Assembly (NCBI GenBank): GCA_023660035.1 | Contig: JAGXOF010000005.1 | Span: 1-29,590 of the forward strand | Reading direction: 5' to 3' | Origin: Dehalococcoidia bacterium LH_S1 | Lineage (GTDB): Bacteria > Chloroflexota > Dehalococcoidia > SZUA-161 > SpSt-899 | DNA: 29,590 bases | The notes under the pieces: generated by a model | Database searches by the model: none | The model's input: only the letters and a program-made list of their open reading frames with translations | Told to the model about the DNA's origin: nothing | Made by a program: the position numbers and the translations under genes | Part shown: in pieces, positions 24,317 to 29,590 of the stretch | How the letters are laid out: each line of letters opens with the position of its first letter | Numbering within the stretch: position 1 is the stretch's first letter

Positions 24317-25291
24317 ATGAAAGGACGCGTATTTTCCGGTGCCAGGCCAACAGGTAAACAGCATATCGGTAACTATCTTGGAGCCATTCAGAACTATGTG
24401 AAGCTCCAGGAAGAGTACGAGTGCATTTATTGCATTGTTGATATCCATTCCCTGACCACAATGGAGGATGTCAGCAATATGCAGGGCAATATTCACGAGA
24501 TGATAGTCGACTGGCTGGCTGCTGGACTTGACCCGGATAAAAGCGTCCTATTTGTTCAGTCCCATGTACCGGAGGTTATGGAACTCCATACATTGCTCAG
24601 CATGGTAACGCCGCTGGGCTGGCTCCTTCGCGTCCCTACATTTAAGGAGAAGGCGAGGATGCAGCCCCAGAATGTGAATTATGGCCTGGTGGGCTACCCA
24701 GTCCTCATGACATCGGACATTGTGCTCTATAAAGCGGATGCTGTCCCCGTGGGGGAGGACCAGTTACCCCACCTGGAACTGGCCCGTGAGATCGTGCGGC
24801 GCTTCAAGGATATGTTCAGTCCGGTTTTCCCCGAACCTCAGGCCAGGGTGACCTCTTCGCCCCTGGTCCTGGGACTGGACGGGGTTAACAAGATGAGCAA
24901 GAGCCTGGATAACCAGGTGGATATGGCCGCAACCCCTGAGGAGACGGAGAAGCGCTTGAAGGCTGCGTACACTGACCCTCAGCGCCGCTACCGCAGCGAC
25001 CCCGGACGTCCTGAGATATGCAACATCTACAAGCTTCATGGCTTCTTTGATCCCGAGAACATGGCGGATATAGCGGAGCGGTGTCGTTCGGCAAGGATTG
25101 GCTGTGTGGAATGCAAGAAGATGCTGGCTCAAGCTATCAATACTACACTGCAGCCCTTTCGGGAGAAGCGGGCGGATATCGCTGCTAACCCCGAATATGT
25201 GAAAGAGGTTCTCGACGATGGGGCAAGGAGAGCTAGGATTATGGCCGGGGAGACGCTTGGGGAAGTCAAGGAAGCCATGCATCTTCTGTAG
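24317..25291 (+). CDS. trpS: Tryptophanyl-tRNA synthetase
   Basis: The 324-residue class I synthetase charges tRNA-Trp. It starts with R-V-F-S-G-A-R-P-T-G-K-Q-H-I-G-N, containing the HIGH-type motif at 14-19, has D-I-H-S-L-T-T and G-Y-P-V-L-M-T-S-D-I-V-L-Y in the Trp pocket region, G-E-D-Q-L-P-H-L-E-L, and KMSKS at 192-196. I prefer ATG 24317, which begins the conserved sequence and has AGGGGAGA about 9 nt upstream; ATG 24293 would add eight residues (M-K-K-G-E-T-L-K). It follows argS by about 45 bp, probably in the same transcript. Confidence 0.95.
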   Translation: MKGRVFSGARPTGKQHIGNYLGAIQNYVKLQEEYECIYCIVDIHSLTTMEDVSNMQGNIHEMIVDWLAAGLDPDKSVLFVQSHVPEVMELHTLLSMVTPLGWLLRVPTFKEKARMQPQNVNYGLVGYPVLMTSDIVLYKADAVPVGEDQLPHLELAREIVRRFKDMFSPVFPEPQARVTSSPLVLGLDGVNKMSKSLDNQVDMAATPEETEKRLKAAYTDPQRRYRSDPGRPEICNIYKLHGFFDPENMADIAERCRSARIGCVECKKMLAQAINTTLQPFREKRADIAANPEYVKEVLDDGARRARIMAGETLGEVKEAMHLL

Positions 25292-25302
25292 CTTCGTTTT
25301 TT
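25271..25302 (+). terminator. Possible weak terminator of trpS
   Basis: GAAGC (25271-25275) can pair with GCTTC (25291-25295) over a 15-nt loop, followed by a run of six T (25297-25302). The stem is short, so only the T-run position makes it worth listing. Confidence 0.3.
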
Positions 25303-25438
25303 ATCCCTGTATAGCATATACTCCAATGCCCAATCCCTCCGAGAAGAAGTCCGTGAAAATGTCCAGAGCACTGCCACCCCCTTTCAACAATTCCTCTACA
25401 AGTTCAGGATCATTTAGTTGTATCTTGTCCCCCTTCAT
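25301..25438 (-). CDS. 45-residue hypothetical protein with acidic N-terminal half and hydrophobic tail
   Basis: ATG at 25438 opens a 46-codon frame ending in TAA at 25301. The peptide is M-K-G-D-K-I-Q-L-N-D-P-E-L-V-E-E-L-L, a helix-forming acidic segment, then K-G-G-G, then a hydrophobic A-L-D-I-F-T-D-F-F and S-E-G-L-G-I-G-V-Y. Composition and codon choice look protein-like, and a -10 element lies 10 nt upstream of the ATG, suggesting a leaderless mRNA. It is convergent with trpS and has no recognised family. The arrangement could equally be chance. Confidence 0.4.
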   Translation of the reverse strand: MKGDKIQLNDPELVEELLKGGGSALDIFTDFFSEGLGIGVYAIQG

Positions 25439-25448
25439 AATGGCTTAA

Positions 25449-25476
25449 GTATACCATATTATGGAGCTTAATGCAA
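25449..25476 (-). promoter_or_regulatory. Candidate promoter for the 45-residue ORF
   Basis: On the minus strand TATACT (25449-25454) is preceded after 16 bp by TTGCAT (25471-25476). The -10 ends 10 nt before the ATG at 25438, leaving a leader of about 0-4 nt. Confidence 0.35.
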
Positions 25477-25480
25477 CTTA

Positions 25481-25618
25481 CTATAGTAAGCAAAGTGGCG
25501 AAAGAATTTGGACGTACGCTGGTTTTAGATTCAAAGGAAGCATATCTGTCTCTCTATATGAATTACCCTCCAGCAATTCCTGGATTTGTTCGATTGTTTT
25601 TACATTGCTATCGTTCAT
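25481..25618 (-). pseudogene. Short frame, possible N-terminal remnant of a transposase orfA
   Basis: ATG at 25618 reads M-N-D-S-N-V-K-T-I-E-Q-I-Q-E-L-L-E-G, a helix I associate loosely with the start of some integrase/transposase first-frame proteins. The next frame then reads R-D-R-Y-A-S-F-E-S-K, which could be the continuation after an indel. The frame closes at TAG 25481. No inverted ends or target duplications are evident, so the assignment is weak. The rest of 25619-25694 shows nothing I can support. Confidence 0.2.
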
Positions 25619-25694
25619 GATTAACCGCATAGCTCAATCATAAACGAGAAGCCTCACTCTTTCAGGCCCATTTTGTATTGGAAAAAAGTCTTAT

Positions 25695-25723
25695 TTGACA
25701 AACTCGTGAATTTAGACTATCCT
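25695..25723 (+). promoter_or_regulatory. Candidate promoter of the cas operon
   Basis: A perfect TTGACA (25695-25700) and TATCCT (25718-25723) are spaced by 17 bp. The start near 25730 would leave a leader of about 90 nt to the cas6 ATG, with GCGGAGG as the ribosome site. Confidence 0.55.
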
Positions 25724-25818
25724 CGTGTTAAACTCTGCCCATAAATTCCTCTCGTATTTCACCCAAGCAGCATCTTAGAATGTACCGCTTAAGCCAGTAA
25801 TTGCAGGCGGAGGTATAT

Positions 25819-26598
25819 ATGAGGATTGCTATCGAGTTAGGCTCCGCAGACGGCAAACTTGAGTTCCCCCTCGGTTACAATCGGGAAGTCCAGGGGATGA
25901 TCTACGGCAATCTTGACAGTGCCCTGGCCGACTGGATCCATAATGAAGGCTTATCTTCCGGGAAGCGCTCATTCAAATTCTTCACCTTTAGCCGAATCAT
26001 GGGCCGCTTTCGTCGGGAGGGCGATAGCATAAGATTTAGCAGTCCGGTAAAGCTGCACATCAGTTCAATCCACGAGCAAATCCTGCAGTCATTGGCTGAG
26101 CATCTTCTACGAGAGCAGGTCGTTCATTTAGGGGAGCAAGCTTGCGATGTGCTGAGCATCGAGGTGGAGAAGCTTCCTCAAATGGCCAAGCCAGTACGGG
26201 TGCATACGCTCTCGCCTATCACTATATACAGCACGCTGACCACTGCCGATGGGCGCAAGAAAACCTACTATTATGCCCCATCCGAGCGGGATTGGGAAGA
26301 GCAGATTCTGGAGAATTTGCGGCGGAAGGCGCGGGCGATAGGCTGGAGCGAAAGGCAACTGGGGAACCTCGATAATGGCAAGGCCAGCGTTCGACCCGTT
26401 CGTGTGAGCAATCGCGACCTGAAGATCATCAAATATCGAGATACGGTGATCAAAGCCTGGGCAGGAATCTATGAACTTGATCTCCCGGAGCCCTTCTTTT
26501 TGTTGGCCTACGATGCCGGTTTGGGCTCCAAGAACTCTCAGGGGTTCGGGATGGTGGAGGTAGTTGAGTGGGAAAAGCAGCCAATAAAGCAAGGTTGA
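25819..26598 (+). CDS. cas6: CRISPR-associated endoribonuclease Cas6
   Basis: The 259-residue protein cuts precursor crRNA within repeats in type I and III systems. The N-terminal RAMP domain has Y-N-R-E-V-Q-G-M-I-Y-G and A-L-A-D-W-I-H-N-E-G; Tyr29, His41 and Lys49 lie where the Tyr-His-Lys catalytic triad of archaeal Cas6 sits. The C-terminal RAMP domain ends with the glycine-rich loop G-L-G-S-K-N-S-Q-G-F-G-M-V-E-V, the Cas6 hallmark. The ATG at 25819 is chosen for GGAGG 7 nt upstream; an in-frame TTG six codons earlier is less likely. It is the first cas gene here and is separated from cas8 by 198 bp. Confidence 0.93.
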   Translation: MRIAIELGSADGKLEFPLGYNREVQGMIYGNLDSALADWIHNEGLSSGKRSFKFFTFSRIMGRFRREGDSIRFSSPVKLHISSIHEQILQSLAEHLLREQVVHLGEQACDVLSIEVEKLPQMAKPVRVHTLSPITIYSTLTTADGRKKTYYYAPSERDWEEQILENLRRKARAIGWSERQLGNLDNGKASVRPVRVSNRDLKIIKYRDTVIKAWAGIYELDLPEPFFLLAYDAGLGSKNSQGFGMVEVVEWEKQPIKQG

Positions 26599-26796
26599 GA
26601 AATATCTTTTTAGGATATGCAAAATCAAGGAGTTCGAGCAATGAACAACCACAGCTTGAAGACCATAGAGTATCGTGTCATAGTGAGTGGTAACAGCCGC
26701 TAAACAAGATTATGCGGGCTTAACATGAGAGGTGGTGATAGTTCGCGGGGATCGGTTGTCAGGGGTCAGGAGAAAGTACAACGGAGGTAATAAGGC
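26599..26796 (+). other. 198-bp gap between cas6 and cas8 with a possible 20-residue leader ORF
   Basis: AAGGAG at 26628-26633 precedes an ATG at 26641 that opens a 20-codon frame (M-N-N-H-S-L-K-T-I-E-Y-R-V-I-V-S-G-N-S-R) ending in TAA at 26701-26703. The rest holds short GGTCAGG-like repeats and the cas8 ribosome site GGAGGT. No CRISPR repeats and no clear promoter are seen. Confidence 0.3.
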
Positions 26797-28269
26797 ATGG
26801 GAACAAGGGTAGAGATTAACCTTGATAAACCCACGGGTAACTTCTGGATCGATAATGGTCTTGTGGTGCTGGCAGATCTAATGGGAGAGGGTATTTTTGA
26901 ACTTGATGAAATTAGGAACTGCCTCCATACGAAGCTGATCCAAAAAACAGGGAACAAAGGGGAATACTGGGATCAGGAAACTGGTCAGGTCAAGGAGTAT
27001 GAGAAGAGCAACTGGAAATATCCGGCAAATCTTTTTATAAAAGTCGCGGGGAAACCTCAAAAGATAAAGTGTTCTGATGGGAATACATATTTTAAGGGTG
27101 CCCCCACCTTCGAACTCAAGATGTCTTTTGGGAAAAGGGGGCACTGCGATATTTGTGGTGATCAGAATTATCTTGAAGACGCAAAACAGTGGATGTTTCC
27201 CTTTGTTGTGGATCCCGGCAAGTTTGCCAATTTCTATTCTGACTTGAAACGAGGTATGAAGCTATGCCCACGATGCGCCGTGAGTGGACTCGCTGGTTAC
27301 CATGGTTTGCTGTGGAGCTCACAGGCCACGAATGCCATGCATATATTTATCTTTCACACTGACCTCCGAGAGATGCTGAGGCTGCGGCAGGAAGTTTTCG
27401 ATCCCCTTTCTCTCACTCAGCAGAAAGGCGGGAATGTCCCCGTGGCTTTCTTCGGACCTTATGTTCACGAGATAACCCTTGGCTTACTCTTGGAATTGTT
27501 CTCTTATATACGCAAATCGGACGGGCTACCCCAGGAAGCGAGGGATTACCTTGCAAATTTGCTGGGAGCTTCTGAAACTTCACTTGCATTGCCTTTATCC
27601 ATGTACACAATTACGGGAATACGTGGGCAATCTTTCGACATGCACTCCTTGGAGGAGTTCTCAAGGTTGAGGGACTTCTACATGTTATACAAATCCTGGA
27701 TCACTACATTGGGGAGGGATAACCCGGAAAATGGTCTAAAAGAGATATTCAGACAGTTCTATAAAAGAGAGGGGAATCGAGACAATACGCTTTGGCGGGA
27801 TAAAATAGCCTGGGCCGTGCTGGAGTTTGGAGACCCTTTACCCTTTGCCGAGCAGTTTCTCTATGAGGTTAGGGCAAAACAGGAAAAGCCTGGACCGCTC
27901 GCCTGGGGCACGGAAGATATACTTGAAAAGTATACAAAGGAGGTTTTAGAGATGGAACAACAACTGCTCGATGTCCTGAAGGATTTTGGGCACAGCCTTG
28001 GGCGCAAAGCCCAAGAAAATAGGGAGATGGGATTGCTTTATTCCCTTCGCAATGCAAAGAACCCGGAGGAATTCTACCGCGTATTGAACGATATGCAGTT
28101 TCGACTGGGAATGACTATTCCTGAAGATCTCTTGATTATGGAGAAAGCAGAAAGGATCATGAACAACCCTTGGGTAAGAGTGAAGACCCTTCTATCAATC
28201 TATGCCATGAACGCATACCTACGGAGCGAACAAAAACCCAGAAAGGAGGCAACTAATGAGCCAGCTTAA
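26797..28269 (+). CDS. cas8: Type I CRISPR Cascade large subunit, CXXC-CXXC type (Cst1/Cas8-like)
   Basis: The 490-residue protein sits at the large-subunit position of a type I operon. It has an N-terminal N-F-W-I-D-N-G-L-V-V-L-A-D-L segment and a split zinc-finger motif, Cys117/Cys120 (C-D-I-C) and Cys157/Cys160 (C-P-R-C), the defining pattern of the Cst1 family, which belongs to the Tneap form of subtype I-B (also called Cas8a1 or Cas8b in different schemes). The remainder is helical. It would recognise the PAM and help hold target DNA. GGAGGT lies about 10 nt before the ATG. The last 14 bp overlap cas7 in a different frame. Confidence 0.82.
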   Translation: MGTRVEINLDKPTGNFWIDNGLVVLADLMGEGIFELDEIRNCLHTKLIQKTGNKGEYWDQETGQVKEYEKSNWKYPANLFIKVAGKPQKIKCSDGNTYFKGAPTFELKMSFGKRGHCDICGDQNYLEDAKQWMFPFVVDPGKFANFYSDLKRGMKLCPRCAVSGLAGYHGLLWSSQATNAMHIFIFHTDLREMLRLRQEVFDPLSLTQQKGGNVPVAFFGPYVHEITLGLLLELFSYIRKSDGLPQEARDYLANLLGASETSLALPLSMYTITGIRGQSFDMHSLEEFSRLRDFYMLYKSWITTLGRDNPENGLKEIFRQFYKREGNRDNTLWRDKIAWAVLEFGDPLPFAEQFLYEVRAKQEKPGPLAWGTEDILEKYTKEVLEMEQQLLDVLKDFGHSLGRKAQENREMGLLYSLRNAKNPEEFYRVLNDMQFRLGMTIPEDLLIMEKAERIMNNPWVRVKTLLSIYAMNAYLRSEQKPRKEATNEPA

Positions 28270-29314
28270 CTCAAAGGCTATATCCATAGGGTATCTCACG
28301 AAGGTATCGGTAGGGGATGTCAATGCTTCTCACACGGAGGGCAACATCATGGTCACCAAGAAAGTGACCTTGCCTGATGGAAGCACCATCCCTTATATCT
28401 CAGGGCAGGCTGTCCGGAGGATGCTTCGCGACCGGTTGGAGGATCTGGGATATGAATTGTCTGAGCCCTTCGCAAGAGTAGATAAGCAAGAAGTCATTCC
28501 CCCTGTCCAGCCCTGGAAATTCGCTGACGAAGACCTCTTCGGCTATTTGGACCCATCGGGAATGCGTCGCCGAACATCCCCTGTTCGGGTCCCCGCTGCT
28601 GTGGGACTATTCCGCTACAAGGGGGACAGAGACCTAGGCACCCGTTCCTTCGAGAAGTTCGGCCAGGGTCTCCAGCAAGGCGGGAACATGTTTGAAACCG
28701 AGATCTACCAAAATCTATTCCGCAATAGCATCTTGATTGAGCTAGATAGACTAGGACTGTACAAAAGTCGATATGAATTGATCCCCTCCAGTAAGAAGCC
28801 AAAAGCAACGGATAGGGAAAAGGAAGAGGAACAATCTGAGAGGACAAAGAGAGAAGAACTTAAGGGTAGTTCAACCGAGGTTGAGGAGGAGCAATATCCA
28901 TTCAAGGGATTCAGAGCGGTTCTAGGCAGAGACGAGAGACAGAAACGTCTTGAGATCCTTCTTGATGCCTTGGAATTCCTCTGGGGTGGTGGGCGCACAG
29001 CCAGAATGCTAGCTGATTTATCCCCGCGGTTCCTTGCCTATGCTCATCTCACCGTCAAACACCCTGTCTTCCTCGAAGCTCTCTCCGTCCACTATGAAGA
29101 TGGGGGCTATCTCCTTGACCTAGATCTCTTGGTCAATGAGCTGGAGAAATTCTCTGCTCACCAAAAGAAAATCCTGTTCGGTCTGGAGCCTAGCTTCTTT
29201 GAAAATGAAGCTGACATTAGGAAAAAACTCGGAGAATATGGAGAAATTCTCACTGTGGACAAGACAATCCAAAAAGCAAAAGAGGATACAAAAACGATAT
29301 GGAAGTCCTCGTAG
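28256..29314 (+). CDS. cas7: Cascade backbone protein Cas7 (Cst2/DevR family)
   Basis: The 352-residue RAMP protein polymerises along the crRNA. It has the family opening S-I-G-Y-L-T-K-V-S-V-G-D-V-N-A and the signature P-Y-I-S-G-Q-A-V-R-R-M-L-R-D near residues 46-60. A highly charged, low-complexity insertion at about residues 178-213, rich in Lys and Glu, interrupts the fold and may be a disordered loop. The start is ATG 28256, inside the end of cas8, with AGGAGG 7 nt upstream. Its last 16 bp overlap cas5. Confidence 0.9.
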   Translation: MSQLNSKAISIGYLTKVSVGDVNASHTEGNIMVTKKVTLPDGSTIPYISGQAVRRMLRDRLEDLGYELSEPFARVDKQEVIPPVQPWKFADEDLFGYLDPSGMRRRTSPVRVPAAVGLFRYKGDRDLGTRSFEKFGQGLQQGGNMFETEIYQNLFRNSILIELDRLGLYKSRYELIPSSKKPKATDREKEEEQSERTKREELKGSSTEVEEEQYPFKGFRAVLGRDERQKRLEILLDALEFLWGGGRTARMLADLSPRFLAYAHLTVKHPVFLEALSVHYEDGGYLLDLDLLVNELEKFSAHQKKILFGLEPSFFENEADIRKKLGEYGEILTVDKTIQKAKEDTKTIWKSS

Positions 29315-29590
29315 TCAAGGTTTCTGCTCCTCTTGTTTCCTTCAGGCGACCGCTTGACCATAACTATCAGCGGACTTTATTGTTACCTCCTCCCACCACT
29401 ATGCTCGGGTTAGCAGGAGCTGCATTTGGGCTTTCAGATACCGAACTCTGGAGGAAAGAGGGCTTAACCAGAGAGCTTTTTGTCGCTGCCTTTAGTTCCA
29501 ATGAACCTGGCAGAGCCAAAGATAGGTGGACCGTTATGAAGATATTCAAGGAATACAGCCAGAGTCAGGGATTGCTGCTCCCCCCTTCAC
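29299..29590 (+). CDS. cas5: Cas5-family Cascade subunit (5' part; runs off the window)
   Basis: The first ~97 codons are visible. They encode V-L-V-V-K-V-S-A-P-L-V-S-F-R-R-P followed by L-P-P-P-T-T-M-L-G-L-A-G-A-A-F-G, the N-terminal RAMP strand and P-P-T-x-x-G-L-x-G-A motif of Cas5 (Cas5t type), which caps the 5' handle of crRNA. The start is ATG 29299, overlapping the cas7 stop in another frame by 16 bp, so translation is coupled. cas3 and the adaptation genes are expected downstream. Confidence 0.88.
   Translation, partial: MEVLVVKVSAPLVSFRRPLDHNYQRTLLLPPPTTMLGLAGAAFGLSDTELWRKEGLTRELFVAAFSSNEPGRAKDRWTVMKIFKEYSQSQGLLLPPS

Noticed and set aside
25301..29590. CRISPR repeat-spacer array near the cas genes
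   Set aside because: No direct repeats of 25-40 bp at regular spacing are seen in any gap here.

Overview
The window reads as a chromosomal segment of a bacterium, most likely a Chloroflexota member near the class Dehalococcoidia. This placement is inferred from gene content and remembered family sequences: an archaeal-type phosphoglycerate mutase (apgM) following pgk, a guanylate kinase with a GVGKD P-loop, a fakA-recG pair with a Dehalococcoidia-like RecG N-terminus, and small hypothetical membrane proteins. No marker such as 16S rRNA is present. Most of the window is dense housekeeping sequence, but it is unusually rich in broken genes.

Layout. 1-1400: the 3' end of a menaquinone methyltransferase gene (menG/ubiE) collides with a proteasome-like Ntn-hydrolase gene whose C-terminus looks replaced. 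1570-1643: tRNA-Pro(CGG). 1795-3786 (minus): pyrD-comF-moaE. 3861-4292: a decayed deoxyribonuclease IV-like gene. 4313-6373 (minus): gmk followed by an APC permease, with two long hairpins inside the coding sequence. 6511-9614 (plus): pdxS-pdxT and an SpoIIIAA/R3H-type ATPase. 9620-10333 (minus): two adjacent decayed membrane-protein genes, one PAP2-like. 10540-15692 (plus): pgk, apgM, an MBL-fold hydrolase, tpiA and miaA, a lower-glycolysis cluster. 15814-16632: dapF. 16648-18137 (minus): a cation antiporter and a HIT protein. 18196-18950: an MFS remnant and a secreted-domain remnant abutting each other. 18968-19246 (minus): rpmB and tRNA-Glu(CTC). 19343-22525 (plus): fakA and a broken recG. 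22611-25291 (plus): argS and trpS. 25301-25618: small ORFs. 25819 to the end (plus): a type I CRISPR-Cas operon, cas6-cas8(CXXC-CXXC type)-cas7-cas5, running off the window; no repeat array is visible.

How the genes work together. The pgk cluster covers several lower-glycolysis/gluconeogenesis steps. PdxS and PdxT together make pyridoxal phosphate. Cas5, Cas7, Cas8 and Cas6 would form a Cascade complex and process crRNA; Cas3 and the adaptation genes should lie just beyond the window.

The most notable signal is not a new system but widespread gene decay between intact operons: about seven damaged genes in 29.6 kb, including recG, which has lost its central helicase motifs and carries in-frame stops. 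Other points worth a second look are the Ntn-hydrolase with a visible Thr/Asp/Lys triad, hairpins in gmk and the APC gene, promoters placed almost on top of start codons, and a conserved-looking 45-residue ORF next to the cas locus.
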